From Curtobacterium sp. MCBD17_032 (lineage in GTDB: Bacteria; Actinomycetota; Actinomycetes; Actinomycetales; Microbacteriaceae): a stretch of 64,000 nt of DNA. Below the pieces are notes generated by a model. The model did not search any database. It saw nothing but the letters and a program-made list of their open reading frames with translations, and was not told where the DNA came from. The DNA lies in NCBI RefSeq assembly GCF_003234855.1, contig NZ_QKTO01000002.1, positions 457,229-521,228 on the forward strand. The letters are read 5' to 3'. This document shows, one piece after another, positions 45,333 to 55,315 of the stretch. The position numbers were made by a program, and so were the translations under genes. Position 1 is the first letter of the stretch. Every line of letters begins with the position of its first letter.

Positions 45333-46526
45333 GTGACCCTCGACCTGCTCTCGATCTACCAGGACCTGCACGCCCACCCGGAGCTCGGGTTCCAGGAGCA
45401 CCGCACCGCCGGCGTCATCGCCGACCGTCTGGCGGAGATCGGCGGCATCACGGTCACCACCGGGGTCGGCGGCACCGGTGTCGTCGGGGTGCTCGAGAAC
45501 GGCGACGGTCCGGTCCTCTGGCTCCGCGCCGACATCGACGGGCTCCCCGTGCAGGAGCAGACCGGCCTGCCGTACGCCAGCACCCACCGGGGCACGGACG
45601 AGGACGGCAACGAGGGCCCGACGATGCACGCGTGCGGGCACGACATCCACGTGACGTGGCTGCTCGGCGCCCTCGAGCGGCTCGTCGCCACGGCGGCGGA
45701 CTGGCGCGGCACGGTCGTCGCGGTGTTCCAGCCGGCGGAGGAGGTCATCTCCGGCGCGCGGGCCATGATCGAGGACGGCCTCGTCGAGCGTTTCCCGAAG
45801 CCGTCCGTGGTGCTCGGGCAGCACTCCGCCCCGGCACCGGTCGGTGTCGTGGCGGTCGGGTCCGGCGCCGTGATGGCGTCGAGCGACCGGTTCACCGTGA
45901 CGTTCACCGGCCGCGGTGCGCACGGCTCCGCCCCGCAGGCGTCCCTCGACCCGATCGTGACCGCCGCGTCCGCCGTCGTGCGCCTGCAGACGATCGTGTC
46001 GCGGGAGGTCGCCCCGAGCGACGCCGGCGTCGTCACCGTCGGGTCCTTCCACTCCGGTACGCGACCGAACATCATCCCGGACACGGCCGTCATCGAGATC
46101 TCCACGCGTGCCCGCAACGAGGAGACGCGGGCACGGATCGTCGCGTCGATCGAGCGGATCGTGCGCGCCGAGAGCGAGGCCGGGGGACTGGCCGCTCCGA
46201 CGATCACGCGTGCGCCGGGGGCCGACGTCCTCGTGAACGACCCGGAGCAGGCCGCGGTCGTCCTCGACGCCGTGCGTGCCGTCGTGCCGCACGCGGTGGA
46301 CATGGAGTCCGGACTGGCGATGGCCTCCGAGGACGTCGGCCAGCTCGCCACCGCCGCGGGCGCCCCGATCGTCTACTGGTTCACCGGCATCACCGACCCG
46401 GAGCTGTTCCGCAGCGGCGCGGAGATCCCGAGCAACCACTCGCCGTTCTACGCGCCGCAGGCCGAGACGGCGATCCCGGTCGGCGTCGACGCCCTCGTCG
46501 CGGCGACGCGCGCCTACCTCTCCTGA
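45333..46526 (+). CDS. M20 family amidohydrolase/metallopeptidase
   Basis: A 397-residue zinc or manganese amidohydrolase of the M20D (hippurate hydrolase/IAA-amino acid hydrolase) group. Metal site HACGHDIHVTWLLGAL with the Cys of the M20D subgroup, the Glu pair in FQPAEEVISGARAMIEDG, and a late His in PSNHSPFYAP. A dimerisation domain with RGAHGSAPQASLDPI lies in the middle. It cleaves N-acyl amino acids or peptides; the exact substrate is unknown. The GTG start has a -10 TACGGT at 45321-45326, six bases upstream. Confidence 0.92.
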   Translation: MTLDLLSIYQDLHAHPELGFQEHRTAGVIADRLAEIGGITVTTGVGGTGVVGVLENGDGPVLWLRADIDGLPVQEQTGLPYASTHRGTDEDGNEGPTMHACGHDIHVTWLLGALERLVATAADWRGTVVAVFQPAEEVISGARAMIEDGLVERFPKPSVVLGQHSAPAPVGVVAVGSGAVMASSDRFTVTFTGRGAHGSAPQASLDPIVTAASAVVRLQTIVSREVAPSDAGVVTVGSFHSGTRPNIIPDTAVIEISTRARNEETRARIVASIERIVRAESEAGGLAAPTITRAPGADVLVNDPEQAAVVLDAVRAVVPHAVDMESGLAMASEDVGQLATAAGAPIVYWFTGITDPELFRSGAEIPSNHSPFYAPQAETAIPVGVDALVAATRAYLS

Positions 46527-46593
46527 GCCGGGCCCGGGCGACTTCCCAGCGAACGCACCACGAGTCCGCCGTCCGGCCGGTTACGGTACCGGC

Positions 46594-47139
46594 ATGCGCC
46601 GTCCGATCCGCACCTCGCTCACCGCAGCCGTCGCCGCCGGCGTCGCCCTCGCCGGCCTGAGCGGGTGCTCGTCCGACGCCGTCCGCCAGGCGACCGACCT
46701 CGGTTCCTCGGTCGCGTCGACCGTCTCGGAAGGGGTCCAGGGCATCGACGGAGCCGCGATCGAGCGCGGCATGGCCGACGTGGCGGGCGGGATCGACGGA
46801 GCGCTCGACACGGCCCTGCGCGGGACGCACGTGACGAGTGACGGCCAGGTCCCCGACGGGTTCCCGTCCTCGTCCGTCCCGCTCGTCGACGGCACCGTGC
46901 TCGGCGGCGGTGCCGGCCCGGGAGGCTCGGGCTGGGTCGTGCAGGTCCGGACCGCGGCGGTCGGCGACTTCGACACGGCCGCGCAGCAGCTCGCCGACGC
47001 GGGCTTCACACAGTCGGCGGAGCGGGCGGACAGCGCGAGCGCGTTCGGGTTGTTCCGGAGCGACGACCACCGCGTCGTCCTGACGTTCTCGGCCACCGAC
47101 GGCGGCGCCACCGCCACCTACATCGTCACCTCCCGCTGA
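46594..47139 (+). CDS. Predicted lipoprotein of unknown function
   Basis: 181 residues. Signal RRPIRTSLTAAVAAGVALAG with lipobox Cys in LSGCSSD. The mature part has an amphipathic helical stretch, SVASTVSEGVQGIDGAAIER, and a C-terminal alpha/beta module (VVQVRTAAVGDFDTAAQQLA, RSDDHRVVLTFSATDGGATA). No family recognised. Leaderless: -10 TACGGT at 46582-46587 ends six bases before the ATG. Confidence 0.8.
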   Translation: MRRPIRTSLTAAVAAGVALAGLSGCSSDAVRQATDLGSSVASTVSEGVQGIDGAAIERGMADVAGGIDGALDTALRGTHVTSDGQVPDGFPSSSVPLVDGTVLGGGAGPGGSGWVVQVRTAAVGDFDTAAQQLADAGFTQSAERADSASAFGLFRSDDHRVVLTFSATDGGATATYIVTSR

Positions 47140-47199
47140 CGCTCGGGTCCGATCCGTCGGCACGCGCCTCCGAGACCGCTTCCCGTACGCTTGCAGGCG

Positions 47200-48426
47200 A
47201 TGTCCACGGCACCGGCCACGCGCCCTGAACGCGTCCTCTTCGTCCACGCGCACCCCGACGACGAGACCCTGTCGTCCGGCGGGACCATCGCGACCCTGCT
47301 CGAACTCGGCGCGCACGTGACGGTGCTGACCGCCACCCGGGGGGAGCGCGGCGAGATGCTCACGGCGGAGCTCGCACCGCTCGCCGGTGACGGACCGCGT
47401 GTCGCCGCGCACCGCGAGACCGAGATCGCGGCGGCCCTCGCCGCCCTCGGCGGTCCGGCGCACCTGTGGCTCGGCGGTCCCGGTGCCCGACCGACCGACC
47501 TGCCGACGCGCCGCTACTCCGACTCGGGCATGCAGTGGGGTCGGGACGGCCGCGCAACCGCGGCCGGCGACGCACCGGAAGACTCCCTGACGCGTGCCGA
47601 CCTCGGCGAGGTCGTCGACGACGTCCGTGCGGCGATCCGGTCGACCGGTGCCGACGCCGTGGTCACCTACGACGACGACGGCGGCTACGGACACCCCGAC
47701 CACGTCCGCGTCCACGCCGCCGCCCGGTACGCGGCGCGTGCCGAGGAGGTCGCGTTCTCGATGATCGTCGACGCGGACTCCGGCCGCGCCGACGTCACGG
47801 TGGACGTCCTCCCGGTCCGCGGCAAGGTCCGGGCCGCGCTCGAGCAGTACCGCAGTCAGCTGACCGTCGACGACGCCGACCCGCGCGACCCCGGTGCGCT
47901 GTCGTACATCCTGCCGCACGGCGCGCGGCAGGCGGTGCCCGCGCTGGAGGGCTTCCGGCACGACGTGCCCCCGGTCCCGACCGCGCCGCAGTCCTTCGCC
48001 GAGATGTCCGGCCCGGGACGAGCCGCCGCACTCGTGGTCGCCGCGGCCGTAGGCCTGCTCGTCGGCGGCCTCGGCACCGTCACGCACCAGCAGACCGTCG
48101 GACTCGGCTCGTGGAGCACCGCGCCGATCGGGATGGTGCTCACGATGCTCATCGTCATCGGGGTGGTCGTGGGCGTCCGCCTGCTGTACCGGTCGCGGCT
48201 GCTCGTCGCGGGGGTGGGCGTCGGGGTGATCCTCGCCACACAGGTGCTCGTCGCCGTCGCCGGGTCGAGTTCGCCCCTCGTCCTCGCGAACCCGGCCGGG
48301 TACGTCTGGACCTTCGGACCGGCGGTCGTCGCGATGCTCGTGCTGGCCTGGCCCGACCTCTCCGGGCTGCGGGCACAGCCGGCTCCGAAGGGCGCCCGGT
48401 CCGAGGTCGCAGGACCGCGCGGGTAG
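47200..48426 (+). CDS. mshB: MshB-like PIG-L deacetylase fused to a four-helix membrane domain
   Basis: 408 residues. Residues 1-270 are a zinc-dependent LmbE/PIG-L deacetylase: VHAHPDDETLSSGGTIA holds the His and Asp ligands, YDDDGGYGHPDHVRVHAA the later His, and the MQWGRDGRATAAGDAPEDSL region resembles MshB. MshB deacetylates GlcNAc-inositol in mycothiol synthesis. From residue 275 on there are four predicted membrane helices (AAALVVAAAVGLLVGGL, IGMVLTMLIVIGVVVGV and two more). In mycobacteria a separate membrane gene follows mshB, so this may be a fusion. Leaderless: TACGCT at 47186-47191. Located just before fdxA, as in other actinobacteria. Confidence 0.8.
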   Translation: MSTAPATRPERVLFVHAHPDDETLSSGGTIATLLELGAHVTVLTATRGERGEMLTAELAPLAGDGPRVAAHRETEIAAALAALGGPAHLWLGGPGARPTDLPTRRYSDSGMQWGRDGRATAAGDAPEDSLTRADLGEVVDDVRAAIRSTGADAVVTYDDDGGYGHPDHVRVHAAARYAARAEEVAFSMIVDADSGRADVTVDVLPVRGKVRAALEQYRSQLTVDDADPRDPGALSYILPHGARQAVPALEGFRHDVPPVPTAPQSFAEMSGPGRAAALVVAAAVGLLVGGLGTVTHQQTVGLGSWSTAPIGMVLTMLIVIGVVVGVRLLYRSRLLVAGVGVGVILATQVLVAVAGSSSPLVLANPAGYVWTFGPAVVAMLVLAWPDLSGLRAQPAPKGARSEVAGPRG

Positions 48427-48464
48427 ACTCGCAGTCGCTCAACCCCGGAAGGGAGCACCCGCTC

Positions 48465-48779
48465 GTGACCTACGTGATCGCCCAGCCCTGTGTCGACGTG
48501 AAGGACCGCGCGTGCATCGACGAATGCCCCGTGGACTGCATCTACGAGGGTGACCGTTCGCTCTACATCCACCCGGACGAGTGTGTCGACTGCGGTGCGT
48601 GTGAGCCGGTCTGCCCGGTCGAGGCCATCTACTACGAGGACGACCTCCCCGAGGAGTGGGCCGACTACTACAAGGCCAACGTCGAGTTCTTCTCCGAGAT
48701 CGGCTCGCCCGGCGGAGCGGCGAAGGTCGGCGTGATCCACAAGGACCACCCGGTCGTCATGGCACAGCCCCGGGCCTGA
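48465..48779 (+). CDS. fdxA: 7Fe ferredoxin (FdxA/FdxC type)
   Basis: A 104-residue electron carrier with one [3Fe-4S] and one [4Fe-4S] cluster. The first cluster pattern is in CVDVKDRACIDECPVDCIY and the second in CVDCGACEPVCPVEAIYYED. The C-terminal tail, DYYKANVEFFSEIGSPGGAA, is that of the actinobacterial FdxA group. GTG start with ggaaggga about ten bases upstream, and a -10 TAGACT at 48424-48429, so it has a short leader. Directly followed by dapC, a conserved pair. Confidence 0.95.
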   Translation: MTYVIAQPCVDVKDRACIDECPVDCIYEGDRSLYIHPDECVDCGACEPVCPVEAIYYEDDLPEEWADYYKANVEFFSEIGSPGGAAKVGVIHKDHPVVMAQPRA

Positions 48780-48784
48780 CACCC

Positions 48785-49903
48785 GTGGCGCTCGACCTGC
48801 CCGACTTCCCCTGGGACCAGCTCGCCCCGTACAAGCAGCGGGCGACGGCGTACGAGGGCGGCATCGTCGACCTCAGCGTCGGGTCCCCGGTCGACCCCAC
48901 GCCCGAGGTCGTCCGTCGCGCGCTCGCCGACGCGACCGACGCCCACGCCTACCCGCAGGTGGCCGGCACGCCCGCGCTCCGTGAGGCGATCGCGGCGTGG
49001 TACGGCCGTCGCCAGGGCGTCCGGCTCACCGCAGACCACGTCCTGCCGACCATCGGGTCGAAGGAGTTCATCGCGGGGCTCGCCCTCTGGCTGGGGCTCG
49101 GGCCGGGCGACACGGTCGTGTTCCCCGAGGCCGCGTACCCGACGTACGAGCTCGGCGCCGCACTCGTCCGCGCCGAGGCCCTGGCCGCCGACGACCCGGC
49201 CTCATGGCCGACCAGCACGAAGCTCGTCTGGCTGAACTCCCCGGGCAACCCCGACGGGCGCGTGCTCTCGGTCGAGCAGCTGCGTGTCGCGGTCGCCCGC
49301 GCCCGGGAGCTCGGCGCCGTCGTCGTCGGCGACGAGTGCTACGCCGAGCTCGGCTGGGACGCCCCGTACGACACCCAGCCCACCCCGACGATCCTCGACC
49401 CGCGCGTGGTCGGCGACTCGTTCGACGGCGTCCTGAGCGTCTACTCGCTCTCCAAGCAGTCGAACCTCGCCGGGTACCGCGCGGCCTTCGTCGCGGGGGA
49501 CCCCGCACTGCTCGCCGACGTCCTCGCGATCCGCAAGCACACCGGCATGATGCCGCCGCTGCCCGTCCAGCAGGCGATGATCGTCGCGCTCGAGGACGAG
49601 ACACACGTGCAGCAGCAGAAGACCCGGTACCGCACGCGGCGGAACGTGCTCCGGACGGCATTCGAGCGCGCCGGCTTCCGCATCGACGCCAGCGGTGCCG
49701 GGCTCTACCTCTGGGCCACCCGGGACGAACCGGCCCTGGACACCGTCGCCTGGCTCGCCGAGCGCGGCATCCTCGTCGCTCCCGGCACGTTCTACGGCGC
49801 CGCCGGCGCCCGGCACGTCCGCGTCGCCCTGACCGCGACCGACGACCGCGTCGCCGCCGCGGCCCAGCGCCTCGCCAGCGCGGGGCGCGTGACGGGCGGC
49901 TGA
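48785..49903 (+). CDS. dapC: Succinyldiaminopimelate transaminase
   Basis: PLP aminotransferase of the lysine/diaminopimelate pathway that makes N-succinyl-L,L-diaminopimelate. 372 residues: N-terminal LPDFPWDQLAPYKQRATAYE is characteristic of actinobacterial DapC, with DLSVGSPVDPTP, NSPGNPDGRVLS (carboxylate), GDECYAELGW and the Schiff-base Lys in YSLSKQSNLAGYR. GTG start five bases after the fdxA stop, so they share a transcript. The pathway partners dapD and dapE lie 2-3 kb downstream. Confidence 0.94.
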   Translation: MALDLPDFPWDQLAPYKQRATAYEGGIVDLSVGSPVDPTPEVVRRALADATDAHAYPQVAGTPALREAIAAWYGRRQGVRLTADHVLPTIGSKEFIAGLALWLGLGPGDTVVFPEAAYPTYELGAALVRAEALAADDPASWPTSTKLVWLNSPGNPDGRVLSVEQLRVAVARARELGAVVVGDECYAELGWDAPYDTQPTPTILDPRVVGDSFDGVLSVYSLSKQSNLAGYRAAFVAGDPALLADVLAIRKHTGMMPPLPVQQAMIVALEDETHVQQQKTRYRTRRNVLRTAFERAGFRIDASGAGLYLWATRDEPALDTVAWLAERGILVAPGTFYGAAGARHVRVALTATDDRVAAAAQRLASAGRVTGG

Positions 49904-50021
49904 CGGGCCTCCCGGTCGACGTCCACCCACCGACGGCGCATCCGCGCAACCGTGGGTGCCCACCAACCGGCCGTCCCCGCGCTGTACCCGATCGACAGTC
50001 GCCACAGTTAGGCTGTCCAGC

Positions 50022-51380
50022 GTGACTGACACTGCCAACGACGCTCAGAAGACGGCCACACCGCCCACGACGCCCATCCCGGTGAGCCCCGCCGCCGAGC
50101 AGGCGACCGAGACGGCGACGCTGTCGTACCCGGGGGGTCAGGCGGAGTTCCCGATCCTGCAGAGCGTCGACGGCGCGTCCACGATCGACATCTCCACGCT
50201 GAAGAAGCAGACCGGGCTGAACACGCTCGACTACGGTTTCGTGAACACCGGCTCGACGAAGAGCGCCATCACCTACATCGACGGCGACCAGGGCATCCTG
50301 CGCTACCGCGGGTACCCCATCGACCAGGTCGCGTCGAACTGCACGTTCCTCGAGGTCGCCTGGCTCCTCATCTACGGCGAACTCCCGTCGCCGACCGAGC
50401 TCGAGGCGTTCGACAGCCGCATCCGTCGGCACACCCTGCTGCACGAGGACCTGCGCCGCCTGTTCGACGCGCTCCCGCACTCGGCGCACCCGATGTCCGT
50501 GCTGTCCAGCGCCGTCAGTGCCCTCTCCACGTACTACGAGGACGACATGGACGTCGACGACCCGGAGAAGGTCGAGCTGCAGACCGTCCGGCTCCTCGCG
50601 AAGCTGCCGGTCATCGCCGCGTACGCGCACAAGAAGGCCATCGGGCAGGCGTTCCTGTACCCGGACAACTCGCTGTCGTTCGTGGACAACTTCCTCCGGC
50701 TCAACTTCGGCACGATGGCCGAGCCGTACCAGCCGGACCCCGTGCTGTCGAAGGCGCTCGACCGGCTGCTCATCCTGCACGAGGACCACGAGCAGAACGC
50801 CTCGACGGCGACGGTGCGCCTGGTCGGCTCGACGAAGGCGAACATGTTCGCGTCGATCTCCGCCGGCATCAACGCGCTGTACGGTCCCCTGCACGGCGGG
50901 GCGAACGAGGCCGTGCTCGAGATGCTCCAGCAGATCAAGGACTCCGGCGAGCCCGTCACGCGGTTCGTCGAGCGCGTGAAGAACAAGGAGCGCGGGGTGA
51001 AGCTCATGGGCTTCGGACACCGCGTGTACAAGAACTACGACCCGCGGGCGAAGCTCGTGAAGGAGTCCGCCGACGAGGTCCTCGAGGCGCTCGGCGTGCA
51101 GGACGACCTGCTCGACATCGCGAAGGAACTCGAGCAGATCGCGCTCGAGGACGAGTACTTCGTCAGTCGCAAGCTCTACCCGAACGTCGACTTCTACACG
51201 GGCATCATCTACAAGGCGATGGGCTTCCCGCCGCGGATGTTCACCGTCCTGTTCGCCATCGGTCGTCTCCCGGGGTGGATCGCCCAGTGGCGCGAGCTGA
51301 ACAACGACCCGCTCAACAAGATCGGTCGCCCCCAGCAGCTGTACGTGGGGTACCCGCAGCGCGACCTGCCGCAGCGCTGA
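50022..51380 (+). CDS. gltA: Citrate synthase
   Basis: Condenses acetyl-CoA and oxaloacetate to citrate, entry step of the TCA cycle. 452 residues, with a Thr/Pro-rich N-terminal tail of about 30 residues before the hexameric type II-like body. Active-site segments: GPLHGGANEAVLEMLQQI, MGFGHRVYKNYDPRAKLVKE and PNVDFYTGIIYKAMGFP. GTG start with no ribosome site; the -10 TAGGCT at 50009-50014 ends seven bases upstream, thus a leaderless mRNA. Terminated by a hairpin shared with dapD. Confidence 0.96.
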   Translation: MTDTANDAQKTATPPTTPIPVSPAAEQATETATLSYPGGQAEFPILQSVDGASTIDISTLKKQTGLNTLDYGFVNTGSTKSAITYIDGDQGILRYRGYPIDQVASNCTFLEVAWLLIYGELPSPTELEAFDSRIRRHTLLHEDLRRLFDALPHSAHPMSVLSSAVSALSTYYEDDMDVDDPEKVELQTVRLLAKLPVIAAYAHKKAIGQAFLYPDNSLSFVDNFLRLNFGTMAEPYQPDPVLSKALDRLLILHEDHEQNASTATVRLVGSTKANMFASISAGINALYGPLHGGANEAVLEMLQQIKDSGEPVTRFVERVKNKERGVKLMGFGHRVYKNYDPRAKLVKESADEVLEALGVQDDLLDIAKELEQIALEDEYFVSRKLYPNVDFYTGIIYKAMGFPPRMFTVLFAIGRLPGWIAQWRELNNDPLNKIGRPQQLYVGYPQRDLPQR

Positions 51381-51422
51381 CGCCCTGTCGGGCTGACGCG
51401 CTGACGGGCGCACGCACGGCCG

Positions 51423-51463
51423 CGAGGCCCGGTACCGGTCTGCAGGACCGGCACCGGGCCTCG
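51423..51463. terminator. Bidirectional terminator between gltA and dapD
   Basis: 18-base arms (51423-51440, 51446-51463; cgaggcccggtaccggtc and its near complement) with one mismatch and a tgcag loop. Confidence 0.88.
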
Positions 51464-51480
51464 CCCTCGCGTCCTCGCCG

Positions 51481-52455
51481 TCAGGCGTGCAGCGCCGTGT
51501 TGAGCTGGATGCCCTCGCCCTTGCGCTGCAGCGCCTCGACCGCACCTGTCAGGGAGTTGCGGCGGAACAGGACGTTCGGCGCGTCCGAGAGCTCGGCGGC
51601 CTTCACGGTGCGGGGCGTGCCGTCCGCGTTCGGGGCCGCGCCGACGAGGACGACCTTCGTGCCCGCCGTGACGTACAGGCCGGCTTCGACGACGGAGTCG
51701 TCGCCGAGCGAGATGCCGAGACCGGCGTTCGCGCCGAGCAGGGCACGGGCACCGAGGCGGACACGATGGGTCCCGCCGCCGGAGAGCGTGCCCATGATCG
51801 AGGCGCCGCCGCCGATGTCGGTGCCGTCGCCGACGACGACACCCTGCGAGACGCGGCCCTCGATCATCGCCTCGCCGAGGGTCCCGGCGTTGAAGTTGAC
51901 GAAGCCCTCGTGCATGACGGTGGTGCCCGGCGCGAGGTGGGCCCCGAGGCGTACCCGGTTGGCGTCACCGATGCGGACCCGGTCCGGCACGACGTAGTCC
52001 ACGAGACGGGGGAACTTGTCGATCGCGTGCACGGCGATGCCGGCGCGCTGCAGGGCCGGACGGAGGCGGGTGAGTGCCTCGGGGTGTACCGGCCCGGCGT
52101 TGGTCCAGGCGACGATCGGCAGGTGCCCGAACACGCCGTCGAGGGAGATCTCGTTCGGCCGGACGCGCAGGTGGCTGAGCAGGTGGAGGCGGAGGTAGGC
52201 GTCAGGCGTGCTCGTCGGGGCGTCGTCGATCGTGATGTCGACGGTGACGACCTCGAGCCGGACCTCGCGACGCGGGTCCTCCCCGGCGGCGGCCTGCAGG
52301 TCGGTCGGCACTCCCGCGTCGACCGGGCGCGCGCCGAGGTGCGTCGACGGGAACCAGGTGTCGAGGACGGTGCCGTCGGCGGCGATCGTCGCGAGGCCGT
52401 GGCCCCATGCGGAGGTCGGGCGGGCGTCGGCGGACGTGTCGGTCGTGTCGGTCAC
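51481..52455 (-). CDS. dapD: Tetrahydrodipicolinate N-succinyltransferase
   Basis: Acyltransferase that commits tetrahydrodipicolinate to the succinylase branch of lysine/DAP synthesis, using succinyl-CoA. 324 residues, the long actinobacterial DapD. Left-handed beta-helix hexapeptides are visible from about residue 165 ([60 protein letters not shown]). GTG start at 52455 with a -10 TACCCT (complement of 52462-52467) six bases upstream. Divergent from dapE, as in mycobacteria. Confidence 0.95.
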   Translation of the reverse strand: MTDTTDTSADARPTSAWGHGLATIAADGTVLDTWFPSTHLGARPVDAGVPTDLQAAAGEDPRREVRLEVVTVDITIDDAPTSTPDAYLRLHLLSHLRVRPNEISLDGVFGHLPIVAWTNAGPVHPEALTRLRPALQRAGIAVHAIDKFPRLVDYVVPDRVRIGDANRVRLGAHLAPGTTVMHEGFVNFNAGTLGEAMIEGRVSQGVVVGDGTDIGGGASIMGTLSGGGTHRVRLGARALLGANAGLGISLGDDSVVEAGLYVTAGTKVVLVGAAPNADGTPRTVKAAELSDAPNVLFRRNSLTGAVEALQRKGEGIQLNTALHA

Positions 52456-52588
52456 CGCACCAGGGTACCGAGGCCCCGGACTCGTCTCCCGGACCGGCTG
52501 GACGGACGCTGCGGGCGCGCGCCGGGCCTCCACGGACGGGTCGTGGCGACGGCAGCGGGACGCCAGGGCTGCCGGATACAGTGACCGC

Positions 52589-53671
52589 ATGCCACAGCCG
52601 CTCGACCTCAGTGCCTCGTCCATCGACATCACCCGCGCCATCTGCGACATCGAGTCGGTGTCCGGCAACGAGGGTGCGCTCGCCGACGCGATCGAGGCCG
52701 CCCTCGCCCCGCTCGAGCACCTCGACGTGGTCCGTGACGGGGACGCGATCGTGGCGCGGACGGACCTGGGCCGGGAGCGCCGGGTCGTCATCGCCGGGCA
52801 CATCGACACCGTGCCGCTCAACGACAACCTGCCGACCGAGTTCCGCACGAGCGAGGACGGCACGGAGGTCCTCTGGGGTCGCGGGACGGTCGACATGAAG
52901 GCCGGTTGCGCCGTGCAGCTCAAGCTCGCGGTCGACCTCGTCGCCCCGAACGTCGACGTCACCTGGGTCTTCTACGACCACGAGGAGGTCAGTGACGCGC
53001 TGAACGGCCTCGGTCGTCTGGCCCGCACGCGGCCGGAGCTCCTGGCCGGCGACTTCGCGATCCTCGGCGAGCCCTCAGGGGCGCAGATCGAGGGCGGCTG
53101 CAACGGCAACCTCCGGGCCGAGATCCGCACCTCCGGCACGCGCTCGCACAGCGCCCGGAGCTGGATCGGCGACAACGCCATCCACAAGACCGCCCCGATC
53201 CTGGCCACCCTCGCGGCGTACGAGCCCCGCACGGTGACGGTGGACGGGCTCGAGTACCGTGAGGGTCTCAACGCCGTGGGCATCTCGGGCGGGATCGCCG
53301 GCAACGTCATCCCGGACGAGGCGATGGTCCACGTCAACTACCGCTTCGCGCCGTCCCGCTCCGCCGACGAGGCCGTCGCACACATCCGCGACCTCTTCGA
53401 CGGCTACGACGTGACCATCGTCGACCTCGCCGCCGGTGCCCGCCCGGGGCTCGACGCGCCGCTCGCCCAGCAGTTCGTCGCCGCCGTCGGGGGTCCGGCC
53501 CCGCGCCCCAAGTACGGCTGGACGGACGTCGCCCGCTTCTCCGCGCTCGGGGTGCCCGCGGTCAACTACGGCCCGGGTGAGCCGGTGTACGCCCACCACG
53601 ACGACGAGCAGGTCCCCGTCGCCCAGATCACGGCGGTGGAGGACGGACTGCGGCGGTGGCTGACGGCGTGA
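52589..53671 (+). CDS. dapE: Succinyl-diaminopimelate desuccinylase
   Basis: Zinc M20 deacylase that releases L,L-diaminopimelate. 360 residues. Metal ligands lie in [28 protein letters not shown] and [14 protein letters not shown] (Glu general base), followed by [14 protein letters not shown], and a C-terminal [11 protein letters not shown]is. The ATG has a -10 TACAGT at 52577-52582 six bases upstream. It is divergent from dapD, so the last pathway steps share one 133-bp control region. Its stop overlaps the next gene's GTG. Confidence 0.95.
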   Translation: MPQPLDLSASSIDITRAICDIESVSGNEGALADAIEAALAPLEHLDVVRDGDAIVARTDLGRERRVVIAGHIDTVPLNDNLPTEFRTSEDGTEVLWGRGTVDMKAGCAVQLKLAVDLVAPNVDVTWVFYDHEEVSDALNGLGRLARTRPELLAGDFAILGEPSGAQIEGGCNGNLRAEIRTSGTRSHSARSWIGDNAIHKTAPILATLAAYEPRTVTVDGLEYREGLNAVGISGGIAGNVIPDEAMVHVNYRFAPSRSADEAVAHIRDLFDGYDVTIVDLAAGARPGLDAPLAQQFVAAVGGPAPRPKYGWTDVARFSALGVPAVNYGPGEPVYAHHDDEQVPVAQITAVEDGLRRWLTA

Positions 53672-54915
53672 CCACCGCCTCCACGGCCATGCCCCGTCCG
53701 CGGTCGTCACGGGCCGCACTGACGTGGGTGGTCGTCCGGTGGCGCCTCGTCCCGTGGTGGCTGCGCGTCACGGTGGTCTACACGCTCTCGCGGGTCCTGA
53801 CGACGGTGCTCATGTCCGGTTTCGCCCGGATCCAGGCGGCGAACTCGTTCACCGTGCAGCACCCGACGTACCTGTCGTTCGCGTCGATCTGGGACGGCGC
53901 CTGGTACCGGGTGATCGCCGCGAGCGGGTACCCGTCGACCCTGCCCGTCGACGCCGCGGGACACGTGACGGAGAACGCGTGGGCGTTCATGCCCGCGTAC
54001 CCGTTCACGGTCCGGGCGCTGATGGCCCTGACCGGGGCGTCGTTCGAGTTCGTCGCCGTGTGGGTGTCGTTGCTCGCCGGATGGGGCGCCGCCCTGGTGT
54101 TCCGACGGCTGATGGGCCGGTTCCTCGACCCGACCCGCGCGACCTTCGCCACCGTGCTGTTCTGCGTCGCGCCGGTCTCCGTCGTGTTCCAGGTCGCCTA
54201 CGCGGAGGCGATGGGGGTCCTGCTGCTCCTCGTCGCGCTGCTCCTGCTCGTGCAGCGGCGGTTCTGGGCGATGCTGCCCGTCGTCCTGTTGCTCGGGATG
54301 ACCCGGCCGACCGGGCTCGCCGTCGCGCTCCTCATGGTCCTGTTCGTCATCGTCGGGGTCCTCCGCCCCGCCTGGCTGCGGATGTCCGAGCGGCTGACGC
54401 TCCGCACCGCGGTCGCACCGGCCACGGTCGCGGTGGTCTCCGGACTCGTCGGCCTCGCCTGGCCCGCGATCGCCTGGGCGGTCACCGGCGTGCCGACGGC
54501 GTACACCGACACCGAACTCGCCTGGCGGTCGTCGTACATCGGCTGGCGGGAACTCGTCCCGTTCACCCCGTGGGTGCAGGGCTTCGGGTGGTGGTTCCAC
54601 CAGCCGGCGGGCACGGTCCTGCTCGTCGTGGTGCTCCTCGGGTTCGCCGCGGTCGTGTTCCAGCCCGCGGCCCGGCGGATCGGCCTCGAACTGCGGCTCT
54701 GGGGGGTCGCGTACCTGGTCTACCTGCTCGCGGTGTTCTTCCCGCAGTCGAGCACGTGGCGGATCCTGCTCCCGATCGCACCCCTGCTCGGCGTCGTCGC
54801 ACTGCCGCGGTCGCGGGTCTACCGGGTCGCGCTCGTGGTCCTCGCGGTCGTGCTGCAGTGGACATGGCTGTACTTCTGCTGGTGGGTGGACGGGTACGAC
54901 TGGACCCCACCGTGA
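53668..54915 (+). CDS. Polytopic membrane protein, possible GT-C mannosyltransferase (PIG-V-like)
   Basis: A 415-residue protein with about nine membrane helices. After the first helix it has [20 protein letters not shown], then [20 protein letters not shown]; a Trp-Asp in the first extracytoplasmic loop followed by a PxYP segment is the pattern of GT-C glycosyltransferases related to PIG-V, which use polyprenyl-phosphate sugars. The donor and acceptor are unknown. GTG at 53668 overlaps the dapE stop (GTGA); an in-frame GTG at 53656 is possible. Translationally coupled to dapE, although the functions seem unrelated. Confidence 0.75.
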   Translation: MTTASTAMPRPRSSRAALTWVVVRWRLVPWWLRVTVVYTLSRVLTTVLMSGFARIQAANSFTVQHPTYLSFASIWDGAWYRVIAASGYPSTLPVDAAGHVTENAWAFMPAYPFTVRALMALTGASFEFVAVWVSLLAGWGAALVFRRLMGRFLDPTRATFATVLFCVAPVSVVFQVAYAEAMGVLLLLVALLLLVQRRFWAMLPVVLLLGMTRPTGLAVALLMVLFVIVGVLRPAWLRMSERLTLRTAVAPATVAVVSGLVGLAWPAIAWAVTGVPTAYTDTELAWRSSYIGWRELVPFTPWVQGFGWWFHQPAGTVLLVVVLLGFAAVVFQPAARRIGLELRLWGVAYLVYLLAVFFPQSSTWRILLPIAPLLGVVALPRSRVYRVALVVLAVVLQWTWLYFCWWVDGYDWTPP

Positions 54916-55021
54916 CGGTCCGGTCCGTCCACCCGGAGCACCCCCGACCGGGGCGGTTTCGCAGTCGCGCCTGTCTACGGGATAATGGCCCCTGTTCGTA
55001 CTGCACGAAAGGGGACATCTG

Positions 55022-55192
55022 ATGGCAGCGATGAAGCCGAGGACCGGCGACGGGCCGATGGAGGCTGTCAAGGAGGGTCGACTCATCATCGTGCGGGTTC
55101 CGCTCGAGGGTGGAGGCCGCCTGGTGGTCTCGGTCAACGACGCCGAGGCCAAGGAACTCCACGACGCACTGGCAGAGGTCGTCTCGGCCTAG
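55022..55192 (+). CDS. DUF3117 small conserved actinobacterial protein
   Basis: A 56-residue protein: MAAMKPRTGDGPMEAVKEGR, then a beta-rich centre RLIIVRVPLEGGGRLVVSV and ending NDAEAKELHDALAEVVSA. This matches the DUF3117 family, found almost only in actinobacteria and of unknown function. ATG at 55022 with a strong aaagggga ribosome site. It stands alone between the membrane protein and an AAA gene, with its own terminator. The same family occurs near dapE in mycobacteria (Rv1211). Confidence 0.9.
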   Translation: MAAMKPRTGDGPMEAVKEGRLIIVRVPLEGGGRLVVSVNDAEAKELHDALAEVVSA

Positions 55193-55208
55193 TACGTCGA
55201 CGCACCAC

Positions 55209-55248
55209 CACGGGAGGCCCGGGACGCGTACGTCCCGGGCCTTCCGTG
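55209..55248 (+). terminator. Terminator after the DUF3117 gene
   Basis: 18-base arms cacgggaggcccgggacg (55209-55226) and its near complement (55231-55248), one mismatch, loop cgta. Confidence 0.88.
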
Positions 55249-55315
55249 CGTCCGGACGTCCGGACCCCGGGTCGTCCGGCTGGAGGCTGTCGGTCCCGCC
55301 CGCCATCATGGTCAC

